Source: Syntrophomonas sp. UBA5314
GTDB taxonomy: Bacteria > Bacillota > Syntrophomonadia > Syntrophomonadales > Syntrophomonadaceae
DNA length: 14,792 nucleotides
Reading direction: 5' to 3'
NCBI GenBank assembly: GCA_002410325.1
Contig: DHRK01000004.1
Location: 46,001-60,792 of the forward strand
The notes under the pieces are model-generated. The model had not been told where the DNA came from and did no database searches. It saw only the letters and a program-made list of their open reading frames with translations. A program made the translations under genes and the position numbers. Positions 1-6,765 of the stretch are shown in pieces (the stretch's first letter is position 1; every line of letters starts with the position of its first letter).

Positions 1-863
1 TAACCAACGATCGCCTGCGATGTGCAGGATGAAGTAGTTCCATAAATAAAGCCATACTGGGTGATGGCTGAACTGCCAACAGCAGTGACCGTGCCGTTTA
101 TGGTGCCGTAGCTGGAGTCAATACTGCTGACGCTGTCGCTGGTCACAGTCGGCGCGGTGGCTGCAACACTGGTGGTAAAAGACACCGGGCTTCCGCTCGA
201 AGTACCGGCCGAATTGGCAGCGTAGGCTTTATAATAATAAGTGGTTCCGGTTGCCAAACCGCTGATTGGATATGAGTAGGCACTGCCTTCGCTTATGCTG
301 CCACCTACGGTAATTTTGTTGGGACACGATGGATCGCTACCCCAGCAGAACCCATATTCACTGATGTCCGCTCCGCCGTTAGAGGTAATCTGGCCATTGA
401 AGGTGGCCGTATTCTGGTCAATGCTACTGGCACTGGCGGTAGCCGCCGTTGGCGGGGTAACTGCGGCACTGGTGGTGAATGAAATCGGGCTTCCGCTGGA
501 TGAGCCTTCGGAATTCAGGGCATAAGCCATAAAATAGTAGGTTGTGTTGGCCGTCAAACCGTTGATTAGATATGAGTAGGCACTGCCTTCGCTTATACTG
601 CCGCCTACGGGAACCTTGATGGAACAAGACGGATCAGTTCCATAACAGAAACCATGTTCAATAATATCAGAACTGCCGCTCGCGGTAATCTGCCCGTTCA
701 GGGTGGCAGCGCTCTGGTCAATACCGGAGGCACTGCCGGTGGTAACTACCAGACTGGCACCGCTGGCTGCTGCTGGTGAAGACCCGAAAAAACAAGCTGC
801 AAGCATGGCAAGAGCGATAATCACTATCATGCCAGACAATTGCGCTTTCCGTTCTAATGTCAT
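1..863 (-). CDS. Secreted or lipid-anchored protein with fibronectin type III-like repeats (3' end outside window)
   Basis: This minus-strand frame is open from an ATG at 863 to the window edge, about 287 codons, so the C-terminus is missing. A GGAGG seven bases upstream supports the start. Residues 1-36 form an export signal: R5 and K6, a hydrophobic stretch at about 11-26, then an Ala-rich end. LAAC at 21-24 fits a lipobox, so a lipoprotein is possible, although Phe directly after the Cys is unusual. The alternative is signal peptidase I cleavage near AAA-SG. The rest is a tandem array of ~100-residue beta-sandwich repeats: two complete and a third cut by the edge. Each carries motifs such as S-I-D-x-x-x-A-T-x-N-G-x-I-T, the first two G-F-C-x-G-x-D-P-S-C, and T-Y-Y-x-x-A-Y-A-x-N. 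The third repeat has Ile in place of the first Cys of the pair. FN3-like arrays usually serve as spacers or adhesion modules on extracellular proteins. No catalytic domain is visible in this part. Confidence 0.82.
   Translation of the reverse strand, partial: MTLERKAQLSGMIVIIALAMLAACFFGSSPAAASGASLVVTTGSASGIDQSAATLNGQITASGSSDIIEHGFCYGTDPSCSIKVPVGGSISEGSAYSYLINGLTANTTYYFMAYALNSEGSSSGSPISFTTSAAVTPPTAATASASSIDQNTATFNGQITSNGGADISEYGFCWGSDPSCPNKITVGGSISEGSAYSYPISGLATGTTYYYKAYAANSAGTSSGSPVSFTTSVAATAPTVTSDSVSSIDSSYGTINGTVTAVGSSAITQYGFIYGTTSSCTSQAIVG
269..596. repeat. 28-bp identical direct repeat at exact 300-bp spacing inside the FN3-like gene
   Basis: Positions 269-296 and 569-596 are identical over 28 bases, and similarity continues on both sides. 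The 300-bp spacing equals 100 codons, one protein repeat unit. Identity at the DNA level, including synonymous positions, suggests a fairly recent duplication or gene conversion between repeat units. Confidence 0.8.
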
Positions 864-1216
864 ATACTTACCTCCATTTCTTTGTACTGCTTCGCTTCCT
901 TCCGTCCGACTGACTAACTCCCAGTCCCTCCCTCATCTCAATAATTCAATGTCCTTCTTAAAAGCCGGCTGCTAATTGAGTAAAGAACTTACCACATACC
1001 TGTAGAATTAATTTATTGATTAAATTGTATTTCTTGTAAGTGGAATTTCAGCTTAATCCTGGCTGAATTTTTGCTTAAATTGAACGCACTCGAGCAGCGG
1101 ATATACCGTATTTCTTGATTTTTTGCTGCTTTATGTAAATAGGTAAAAAATGAGTGGCAAGCTTAGAGATTTAAGAGGTCATTGGTATGAACATATAGGG
1201 AAAAGGGGGTGATAGA
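864..1216. other. AT-rich intergenic region without a recognisable gene
   Basis: This stretch is the upstream region of the minus-strand FN3-like gene. The only structure I can point to is an imperfect inverted repeat, 1044-1052 with 1062-1070 (one T-T mismatch), followed on the plus strand by a short T tract. A 20-codon ATG frame at 1150-1212 overlaps the ribosome binding site of the small downstream ORF. It has no recognisable product. I could not identify a convincing promoter for the FN3-like gene. Confidence 0.5.
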
Positions 1217-1297
1217 TTGTTAGAACTAATTACAGCCCTATGCAGCCTGTTACTAGTAATTACGGCAATAATTCAAAGCAATAAAAATAGGAGCTAA
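1217..1297 (+). CDS. Possible 26-residue single-span membrane peptide
   Basis: A TTG at 1217 opens a 26-codon frame ending in TAA at 1295-1297. It is preceded by a strong AAAAGGGGGTG ribosome binding site with good spacing. The peptide has one hydrophobic segment of about 16-18 residues rich in Leu, Ile and Val, then a short polar basic tail (Q-S-N-K-N-R-S). The stop codon sits inside a 7-bp hairpin. This layout (very strong binding site, tiny hydrophobic peptide, basic tail, hairpin at the end) resembles the small holin-like or type I toxin peptides common in Bacillota. I see no sequence match that proves membership. A chance ORF cannot be excluded, because the start is TTG and no clear promoter was found. 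Confidence 0.38.
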   Translation: MLELITALCSLLLVITAIIQSNKNRS

Positions 1298-1306
1298 ACG
1301 CTCCTA
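1283..1306 (-). terminator. Hairpin with T tract on the minus strand, likely end of the ECF/methyltransferase operon
   Basis: TAGGAGC at 1288-1294 pairs perfectly with GCTCCTA at 1300-1306 around a 5-base loop. Read on the minus strand the stem is followed directly by TTTTT (1287-1283), as in an intrinsic terminator. It lies about 245 bases beyond the methyltransferase stop and is the first such structure in that direction. On the plus strand it lacks a T tract. Confidence 0.55.
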
Positions 1307-1549
1307 AAACATAATAAAGCATATAACAATATCGCACCAGGAATTGTTGAATGCTCCTGACGGTCAGAGGGGATTTCGATTTAGCAGATCGGAATCTTCT
1401 CGCTTTATGTTATGCACAGATGCCTGCCAAAAGCAACCTTTTGCTTCCAGCCTGGAAAATTTACCTCCCGGAAACGGAAATCACCCATTTTAAGCATTAA
1501 GTAATACTGCCGGATATTTATCGTATTATTATTAATGTAAAGCAACCTA
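1307..1549. other. Intergenic region downstream of the methyltransferase gene, with weak hairpins
   Basis: There is no supported gene here. Two small inverted repeats are visible. One is a G.T-containing stem of about 10 pairs between about 1372 and 1397. The other is AAGCAA/TTGCTT around four bases at about 1430-1445. It probably forms the 3' untranslated part of the minus-strand operon. Confidence 0.4.
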
Positions 1550-2134
1550 TTATTTCTTTATGCCTGATACGACATACATATCATCGTCGGATATGACGAC
1601 ATCCACCTTGAAATACGGCCTAAAAAGCCGAGCCAGTTCATTTTCATCGATCAATTCCACGGAAACCTTGCTCGCGCCGCCTGAATGGTGCTGGTTGATC
1701 TGGGCGCGGCTCATTCCGTGGGCAACGGTCAGCCGGCCGCCGGAAATGAGTTTACCTGCCAGGCACTCTATGAGCCGGGCCGAATCTGGGAAGTGCGGGA
1801 AAGCATTGTATACTATACAACGCTCAAACGGCGCGGGACAAGAAACATCTTCAATATCGGCGTTTATAAGTTCGATCCGCGGGTCGGAAAATTTAGACCT
1901 GGCAAGCTCAATCATGACCGGTGAAATATCAATGCCGGTGATCTGCCGCACATTTCTGGCCAGGTAATCGGGAAAAAGCACGCCGGTACCGCAGGCTACA
2001 TCCAGCACCTTTACGCCGTCGGCAATTCCGGCATAGTCAAGTATCAGGCCGATCTTGGCGTCATCACGCACCAGTTCGGAATCCCAGTTGGGAGCCAATC
2101 CGTCAAAAAAATCAATTACAGCTTTTTTATTCAT
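1550..2134 (-). CDS. Class I SAM-dependent methyltransferase
   Basis: This 194-residue protein should be a cytosolic Rossmann-fold enzyme that transfers a methyl group from S-adenosylmethionine. Motif I is V-L-D-V-A-C-G-T-G at 43-51. The acidic residue that binds the ribose is D69 in G-I-D-I-S. N-A-D-I-E-D at 91-96 is the usual adenine-side acidic loop, and a post-motif Y-N-A-F-P-H follows at 109-114. The length fits a stand-alone core domain of the Methyltransf_11/25 type, which leaves the acceptor open: small molecule, rRNA or protein. GAGGATTTAA directly before the ATG supports the start. It is the last gene of the ECF operon, 57 bases after the S subunit gene. Co-transcription suggests a role tied to the transported compound, but that is inference. 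An inverted repeat (2155-2161 with 2193-2199) spans the gap between the two genes. Confidence 0.85.
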   Translation of the reverse strand: MNKKAVIDFFDGLAPNWDSELVRDDAKIGLILDYAGIADGVKVLDVACGTGVLFPDYLARNVRQITGIDISPVMIELARSKFSDPRIELINADIEDVSCPAPFERCIVYNAFPHFPDSARLIECLAGKLISGGRLTVAHGMSRAQINQHHSGGASKVSVELIDENELARLFRPYFKVDVVISDDDMYVVSGIKK

Positions 2135-2191
2135 TTAAATCCTCGTTTCTTCGCTGGCATACCGCCCCGGCCCACTGTCCCTAGTCCGATA

Positions 2192-2761
2192 CTATGCCAA
2201 AGGTTTGCCTATGTCTACCCGCTTCGGATAGCGCACCGGAATAAGCCGGGCCTTTTCCAGAGCAAAAACTATCGAAGGGATGAGCGCGAGCTGGATCACA
2301 ATTCCGGGAAGGCCGGTAACAAAATAACTGGTTGCCCAAGTAGCTATGGAATAGGCGCCGGACGAGAAAATAAGCGCCTGGACAATACCGGCGATAATGC
2401 GTCCGGTCAACAACGCGCCAATGAGACTGAGGTAGAGATCGGCATAGGTTTTCTTGGTATGTATCACCCGCATGAGATAGCCGGTCATCAGTCCGTATAC
2501 CGCGAGCTCGACCATCATGCCCGGCAGCTTGGCCATGGGAGGCATACCGGTGATAAGGGAGGAAAGCAGAGGACCGGCCAAACCAGCCAGCAAACCCAGG
2601 GGCCCGCCGCAGATGAGGCCGGAGAGCAGTACGGGAATATGCATCGGCAAAAAGATAGCGCCGGCGTTTCTCACCGAATGGAACGCCATCGGCAGCACAA
2701 CGCACAGGGCGATACATACCGCTGCAATAATGGATCGCTTTACATAGGACATCTGATTCAT
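2192..2761 (-). CDS. ECF transporter substrate-binding S component, specificity unknown
   Basis: This 189-residue integral membrane protein is the substrate-capturing subunit of a group II energy-coupling factor transporter. It is highly hydrophobic, with about five to six membrane segments, the usual S-component architecture. An early A-x-x-x-A-like pattern (S-I-I-A-A-V-C-I-A-L) in the first helix fits the EcfT contact seen in the family. Conserved-looking loops include F-L-P-M-H-I-P near residues 37-43 and G-M-P-P-M-A-K-L-P near 72-80. I chose the ATG at 2761 because GGGAGGAATTACC lies directly before it. A frame start at 2806 would sit immediately after the EcfT stop without a binding site. 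Location directly after ecfA1-ecfA2-ecfT indicates a dedicated transporter. I cannot assign the vitamin or metal from sequence alone. Confidence 0.85.
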   Translation of the reverse strand: MNQMSYVKRSIIAAVCIALCVVLPMAFHSVRNAGAIFLPMHIPVLLSGLICGGPLGLLAGLAGPLLSSLITGMPPMAKLPGMMVELAVYGLMTGYLMRVIHTKKTYADLYLSLIGALLTGRIIAGIVQALIFSSGAYSIATWATSYFVTGLPGIVIQLALIPSIVFALEKARLIPVRYPKRVDIGKPLA

Positions 2762-2806
2762 GGTAATTCCTCCCATTATTATTTTATCAAGCCGCGAGCG
2801 GCTCAA

Positions 2807-3604
2807 TTACCCGAGAACATACACCTGAACCAGGCAGATGGCTGCACTGGTCAGCAAAGCTGTGAAATCGCCGCCCTGAAATGGCGCTCGCTTTCTTTTC
2901 GTACGATGGCGCGCGTTCCTGTAACCGCGGGCCTCCATAGCCAGCGCCAGCTCATCCGCCCGTCGAAAGGCCGAGAGAAATATGGGGACCACCAGCGGAA
3001 CCACACTGGCGGCTTTTTCCCATAAACGCTTACTCTCGAATCGGGCTCCGCGGGCGATCTGCGCTTTTACTATCAGGTCCGTTTCTTCTATCAGAGTCGG
3101 AATAAACTGAATGGCGACACTGATGATCATGGCGACCTCTTCCACCGGGACGCGAAGGATCTTCATGGGCCTCATAAGGCTTTCCAGCGCGGAAGTCACA
3201 TCCATCGGAGCTGTGGTGCAGGTCAGGACATTGCTCAATACGATAAAGAGCGCGACGCGAAGAACCACATTCGCCCCCTGGGCCACGCCGCCCGTCGATA
3301 GATGGAATATCCACCACGACCATAGCGGATCGGCGGCATCAAAGAAAAGCGCGTTCATCATAAAAATGATGATGAAAAATACCCCCAACTGCCGGAGGGG
3401 CCCCCATACGGCTCCCAGCGGCAGCTTGGCCAGCAGTATGACCGCTGCCGTGAAACAGATAAGGAATACATATCCCCCCGGCGTTGCGGTGGCAATGATG
3501 GCCGCCAGCAAAACGAAAAGACTGATGATTTTCGCCCGCGCGTCAATACGATGGATAAGGGACTGGCCGGGAAGAAAATGCCCTATCGGCATATGCCTCA
3601 TCAT
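2807..3604 (-). CDS. ecfT: Energy-coupling factor transmembrane protein EcfT (CbiQ family)
   Basis: This 265-residue membrane scaffold couples ATP hydrolysis by the two EcfA subunits to the toppling of the S component. It has an N-terminal cluster of hydrophobic helices (about 25-135). A cytoplasmic coupling-helix region follows with the two signature Ala-Arg-Gly motifs, A-R-G at 184-186 and A-R-G at 225-227 (M-E-A-R-G-Y). These insert into grooves of the ATPases. R-I-D-A-R-A-K at 19-25 is the typical N-terminal CbiQ motif, and a final helix ends the protein. The start overlaps the stop of the upstream ATPase gene as ATGA, which indicates translational coupling. The normal family length is about 260, so the gene is intact. 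A short GC-rich hairpin lies in the gap before the S subunit gene without a T tract. Confidence 0.93.
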   Translation of the reverse strand: MMRHMPIGHFLPGQSLIHRIDARAKIISLFVLLAAIIATATPGGYVFLICFTAAVILLAKLPLGAVWGPLRQLGVFFIIIFMMNALFFDAADPLWSWWIFHLSTGGVAQGANVVLRVALFIVLSNVLTCTTAPMDVTSALESLMRPMKILRVPVEEVAMIISVAIQFIPTLIEETDLIVKAQIARGARFESKRLWEKAASVVPLVVPIFLSAFRRADELALAMEARGYRNARHRTKRKRAPFQGGDFTALLTSAAICLVQVYVLG

Positions 3605-4458
3605 TGTTCACCGCCTGTCAGCCGAGATTTCAGCGCTGCCAGCAGTTCGTCATAGCCTACGATATCCTGCGGCACAGCAACTCCGCGCCGGGACAGCATA
3701 GCGGCGATCTGCCGGGGCGCGCTGACCCCCAGACGTAGCTTTTTCATGCGCGACACGTCTGAAAAAACCTCCCTGGTCGAGCCGTCCAGCAAAATCCTGC
3801 CCCGGTCAAGCACGACCAGCCGTTGGGCGAATTCCCCCAGGGCGTCCGCGTTGTGCGATACGATAATTACCGTTGTTCCACTCTGATGGAGCCGGGAGGC
3901 CAGCTGCAAAAAGGACTCGCGCCCCAGCGGATCGAGGCCGGCTATCGGCTCATCAAAAATCATGATTTTCGGTTTTACAGCCAGCACTCCGGCAATGGCC
4001 ACCCGGCGTTTTTCACCCCCGGACAGCGCCAGAGGAGGCTGTGACCGGACGGCTTCAAAAATAAAGCCGGTCGTTTCCAGGGCCCATTTTACCCGTTCCT
4101 TTACCTCGCTCCGGCTCAGGCCGCTGTGCTTTAGTCCGAACCCGACATCCTTTTCCACGGTCGTTTCGAAGAGCTGATACTCGGGATACTGGAATACCAT
4201 ACCCAGGCTCCGGCGCAGTTCACTTCTGTCATAGTTCCGGTCGTTTATGTCCTGGCCGTCCAGCCTTATCCTGCCGTGCATAGGCGTCAATAGACCGGCG
4301 ATAAGCTGAATCAGCGTCGTTTTTCCGCTGCCGGTATGTCCCATGATCCCGACCCATTCCCCGTCGCCGATCCTCAGACTGACATCTTCGAGGGCGGCGG
4401 CCTCAAACGGAGTACCGGGTGCATGGACATAGGAAACATTCTCTAGCTCAATCGGCAT
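3601..4458 (-). CDS. ecfA2: ECF transporter ATPase, EcfA2 type
   Basis: This 285-residue ABC ATPase is the second of two nucleotide-binding subunits of the ECF module. Walker A is G-H-T-G-S-G-K-T-T at 40-48, the Q-loop is in V-F-Q-Y-P-E-Y-Q-L-F (Q90), and the signature is L-S-G-G-E-K-R-R at 145-152. Walker B is I-M-I-F-D-E at 165-170, and the switch His is H202. The G-H-T-G-S-G-K and Q-x-P-E-Y-Q-L-F variants are characteristic of the EcfA2 (CbiO2) paralogue. A C-terminal extension of about 60 residues fits the dimerisation region of EcfA proteins. GGAGGAAAT directly before the ATG supports the start, and the first 16 bases overlap the end of the upstream ATPase gene. The gene is intact in all ATPase motifs. 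Confidence 0.93.
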   Translation of the reverse strand: MPIELENVSYVHAPGTPFEAAALEDVSLRIGDGEWVGIMGHTGSGKTTLIQLIAGLLTPMHGRIRLDGQDINDRNYDRSELRRSLGMVFQYPEYQLFETTVEKDVGFGLKHSGLSRSEVKERVKWALETTGFIFEAVRSQPPLALSGGEKRRVAIAGVLAVKPKIMIFDEPIAGLDPLGRESFLQLASRLHQSGTTVIIVSHNADALGEFAQRLVVLDRGRILLDGSTREVFSDVSRMKKLRLGVSAPRQIAAMLSRRGVAVPQDIVGYDELLAALKSRLTGGEQ

Positions 4459-5276
4459 ATTTCCTCCACCAGCTCTTCGCTGGTCAGCGGACAGTTGGGC
4501 AATTCAATGCCTGCCGCTTTCAAATCATTGTAAATGCGTACGGCAATCGGCGGGATCAGCCCGGTTCTTTGCATAAGCTCCTCGTTAGTCAGCATATCGC
4601 GCGGCGGGCCGCTGGCCAGTATCTTTCCGTCATGAATCAGGTAGACCCGGTCCGCCCATACCGCTTCCTCAACATAATGAGAGATCATGATAATCGTTTT
4701 ATGTTCCTCCTCATGCAGACGCCGCATGGTGGCAAGCACCTCCCGCCGTCCGACCGGGTCGAGCATAGCCGTCGCCTCGTCAAAAATGATGATGTCAGGC
4801 TCCAGGGCGAGGACTCCGGCCAGCGCGATACGCTGCTTCTGACCGCCGGAAAGCATGTGCGGGGATCGCTTTGCAAAGCCTTCCATGCCGACCAGGCGCA
4901 GAGCGTTTTTTACCCTGGGCGGAATTTCATGCCTCGGTACTTCGTAGTTTTCAAGTCCGAAAGCGATATCCTCCTCCACCACCGAGGAAACAAATTGATT
5001 GTCGGGGTTTTGAAACACCATGCCGCAGCACCGGCGGAGCAGCCAGATATGCTCTTCCTCCCTCACGTCAATGCCGGCTACGCTAAGCTCCCCTTGCTGG
5101 AGCGGCAGCAAAGCGTTGAAATGCTTGACCAGCGTAGACTTGCCGCAGCCGTTATGCCCGAGTATGGCAACAAACTCCCCCCTGCCGACGGTAATGTCCA
5201 CTCCGTCAATGGCAAGCCCGGTGCTGCCGTCGAACCCATATGAATAGCTAATTTTTTCCCCATCGATAAGCGACAT
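4443..5276 (-). CDS. ecfA1: ECF transporter ATPase, EcfA1 type
   Basis: This 277-residue ABC ATPase is the first gene of the minus-strand transporter operon. Walker A is G-H-N-G-C-G-K-S-T at 40-48, the Q-loop is Q89 in V-F-Q-N-P-D-N-Q-F, and the signature is L-S-G-G-Q-K-Q-R at 142-149. Walker B is I-I-I-F-D-E at 162-167, and the switch His is H200. The G-H-N-G-x-G-K-S and Q-N-P-D-N-Q-F variants mark the EcfA1 (CbiO1) paralogue, so with the next gene it forms the expected heterodimer. Start choice is uncertain. The frame is open to a TTG at 5294 and a GTG at 5285, but neither has a well-placed binding site. I chose the ATG at 5276, which gives the normal family N-terminus. A ~200-base leader with an attenuator-like hairpin precedes it. 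Confidence 0.9.
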   Translation of the reverse strand: MSLIDGEKISYSYGFDGSTGLAIDGVDITVGRGEFVAILGHNGCGKSTLVKHFNALLPLQQGELSVAGIDVREEEHIWLLRRCCGMVFQNPDNQFVSSVVEEDIAFGLENYEVPRHEIPPRVKNALRLVGMEGFAKRSPHMLSGGQKQRIALAGVLALEPDIIIFDEATAMLDPVGRREVLATMRRLHEEEHKTIIMISHYVEEAVWADRVYLIHDGKILASGPPRDMLTNEELMQRTGLIPPIAVRIYNDLKAAGIELPNCPLTSEELVEEICRLS

Positions 5277-5330
5277 AGCATCCACTTTCTTCAAATCACC
5301 ATATAGTTTTAAGAAGCACGGCCCACATCA

Positions 5331-5480
5331 GAAAAACGAAAAATTGCCATAAATAGATAAAGCCTCTTTCAAAAGGCCAAATCACCTTCATGGCAATAAT
5401 TAATCATTTGCGCAACTCTATTGCATCCCATTGCGGAATGCACATACGGGGCTCCGCTTCTGCGAAGCATTGTTTTCCCT
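5331..5480 (-). promoter_or_regulatory. Structured 5' leader of the ECF operon with attenuator-like hairpin (riboswitch candidate)
   Basis: Read on the minus strand from about 5480, the leader shows three structures. The first is a 5-bp hairpin (5468-5464 with 5460-5456). The second is a 7-pair hairpin with one G.T pair (5441-5435 with 5429-5423). The third is a long stem, ATTGCCAT at 5397-5390 pairing with ATGGCAAT at 5350-5343, enclosing a GCCT/AGGC inner stem and followed at once by TTTTTCGTTTTT. That last element looks like an intrinsic terminator ahead of the first coding region. Leaders of this layout before ECF genes often hold vitamin riboswitches. I compared from memory the conserved cores of the TPP, cobalamin, FMN, preQ1 and THF classes and did not recognise one. 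Confidence 0.5.
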
Positions 5481-5486
5481 AAAGTA

Positions 5487-5515
5487 TTTATACTATGAAT
5501 CTACAGAAAGTACAA
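5487..5515 (-). promoter_or_regulatory. Sigma-A-type promoter of the ECF operon
   Basis: On the minus strand TTGTAC (5515-5510) is separated by exactly 17 bases from TATAAA (5492-5487). This is a near-consensus housekeeping promoter pointing at the ECF genes. It predicts a start near 5480 and a leader of about 200 bases. Confidence 0.65.
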
Positions 5516-5579
5516 CAGCTCACCTTCACCAAGCTATAACACCTATGCCGCAGACGCTCGGTAGAAAATTATCGATTCA

Positions 5580-5735
5580 ATAAGGCCGGGCCAACCGGGG
5601 GATATCCTCCCGGTTGATCCCCAAGCGCAGGCCAACCGGCTCGGTTCCCATCCCCGCAGCAACCCGGTTATAGCATGGTTGAAGAACGGCCCACCTATTC
5701 ATAGATCTTCCGGGGCAAGAATCCCGTTCTCTTAT
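5580..5735. other. GC-rich cluster of inverted repeats between two divergent promoters
   Basis: This stretch is clearly richer in GC than the flanking AT-rich DNA and is full of mutually complementary AACCGG/CCGGTT units. The strongest stem is CAACCGGG with CCCGGTTG (about 5591-5615, 8 pairs, with an inner GGATATCC palindrome). Further stems are AACCG/CGGTT near 5634-5648 and AGAACGG with CCGTTCT (about 5683-5731, enclosing a second small stem). No reading frame looks coding. It lies beyond the start of both divergent transcripts as I place them. It could be an independent small RNA, a repeat element or a regulator-binding region. I do not recognise the family. Confidence 0.35.
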
Positions 5736-5739
5736 TAAA

Positions 5740-5781
5740 AAATATTTCAATATTGCTAATTTTCACGGATGTATATATCAT
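5740..5781 (+). promoter_or_regulatory. Putative promoter and operator half-site of the PHP gene
   Basis: TTGCTA (5753-5758), 17 bases, then TATCAT (5776-5781) forms a plausible sigma-A promoter with a start near 5788. Overlapping its -35 box is TTTCAATATTGC (5745-5756), nearly the same as the right half of the 28-bp palindrome upstream of the RuBisCO-like gene. The distance from the motif to the -10 box is the same in both places. Confidence 0.5.
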
Positions 5782-5860
5782 TTTACAAAGCTTGGTTTAG
5801 CTTTTCTTTCGCTAATAAGCAGTTCCCCAACTGGAAAGATATAAGGGAGGGATTTCCGAC

Positions 5861-6664
5861 ATGCGTTGCGATTATCATGTACATTCGTCCATTTCAGCAG
5901 ATAGCAAAACCAGTCCTGATGTGCAAATTCAGCGGGCGGAGGCGCTGGGCTTGGATGAGATCTGCTTCACCGAACATCTGGAAATACATTTTTATAGAGG
6001 CGCTGCCTGGCATGTCGATTTAGAAAACTATATTGAGCAGTTTCGCCATTTTGACCAGAGCGGGGTTAAAATAAAATTGGGCCTCGAAGCCGGCATTGCT
6101 TTGGCGCCGGAATACTTCCCCGAACTTGAGGCTGAATTGCGTTCGGTAAGCTGTGATTATGTACTGGCCAGCGCGCATTCCATAAACAATATCGATCCGT
6201 TCAATCCCAAATTCTATGAAGGAAAAAACATCGCTCAGGTGTTTAAAGAGTATATCGGCTCCATTTTAACAGGCATCGGGCAGATTGATCCCCAATTGTT
6301 CAGCAGTGTCGGCCATATCGATTTCCCGGCCAAGGGAGCGCATTCGGAAAAGGACTCCCGGCTCTTTTATAAATACGCCCCTGATGAAATCGATGCCCTG
6401 TTTAAATATATCATTCCCCAGGGCAAGTGCATTGAAATCAACACCGCCAGTTATCGCAATTTAGACGGGTTTGAAGTGCCAGGCGGGGATTGGCTGCGCA
6501 GGTATGTGGAATTGGGAGGCGAATTTGTCACTTTTGGCTCCGATGCGCATATGCCCGAGCATATCGCTTACCGTTTTGATGACGCGGTGGCAATGGCCCG
6601 GCGGGCCGGAGTGAAATACTATGCCACCTATGACCGGATGGCTCCAACATTCCACAAACTATAG
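5861..6664 (+). CDS. PHP-domain phosphoesterase, histidinol-phosphatase (HisJ) family
   Basis: This 267-residue metal-dependent hydrolase has the full set of PHP motifs. These are D-Y-H-V-H (H6, H8), T-E-H (H39), G-L-E (E76), A-S-A-H-S (H106), G-H-I-D (H152) and G-S-D-A-H (D228, H230). These residues usually bind a trinuclear metal centre for phosphate monoester hydrolysis. Size and motif order match HisJ-like proteins, but no other histidine genes are nearby, so histidinol phosphate is not a safe substrate call. An AGGGAGGG ribosome binding site lies about ten bases before the ATG. The gene has its own promoter region and terminator. The promoter shares a motif with the downstream RuBisCO-like operon, which hints that it may dephosphorylate a sugar phosphate in the same pathway. 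This last point is inference. Confidence 0.88.
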   Translation: MRCDYHVHSSISADSKTSPDVQIQRAEALGLDEICFTEHLEIHFYRGAAWHVDLENYIEQFRHFDQSGVKIKLGLEAGIALAPEYFPELEAELRSVSCDYVLASAHSINNIDPFNPKFYEGKNIAQVFKEYIGSILTGIGQIDPQLFSSVGHIDFPAKGAHSEKDSRLFYKYAPDEIDALFKYIIPQGKCIEINTASYRNLDGFEVPGGDWLRRYVELGGEFVTFGSDAHMPEHIAYRFDDAVAMARRAGVKYYATYDRMAPTFHKL

Positions 6665-6700
6665 TGTTTCATAACATTAAAATAAAGACGATTGATTTAC

Positions 6701-6735
6701 AGCGGCTGGTAAAAATGCCAGCCGCTTTATTTTTC
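6701..6735 (+). terminator. Intrinsic terminator after the PHP gene
   Basis: AGCGGCTGG (6701-6709) pairs perfectly with CCAGCCGCT (6718-6726) around an 8-base loop, followed by TTATTTTT. This is a clear rho-independent terminator 37 bases after the stop codon. It separates the PHP transcript from the operon downstream. Confidence 0.9.
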
Positions 6736-6765
6736 GAGATTCATTCGGGTAATGAATTTTTTTTT

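Noticed and set aside
1..863. Plus-strand frames at 295-525 and 703-975 as genes
   Set aside because: They lie opposite the FN3-like repeats, which are far better supported by repeated protein motifs, a signal sequence and a binding site.
1150..1212. 20-codon ATG frame before the small membrane peptide, possibly joined to it by a +1 frameshift at the A/G run
   Set aside because: The A-G run is more simply read as the ribosome binding site of the next frame; no conserved protein is formed by joining them.
4419..5243. 274-codon plus-strand frame opposite the EcfA1 gene
   Set aside because: Its composition (many Gln, His, Arg) is that of an antisense shadow; the minus strand has all ABC ATPase motifs.
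5277..5480. A known vitamin riboswitch (TPP, cobalamin, FMN, preQ1, THF) in the ECF leader
   Set aside because: Conserved cores as I remember them are absent; isolated short matches such as GGGATG are not enough. Kept only as an unassigned structured leader.
5769..6023. 84-codon plus-strand frame overlapping the start of the PHP gene
   Set aside because: It overlaps the putative promoter, has no binding site, and runs in another frame over the conserved PHP N-terminus.
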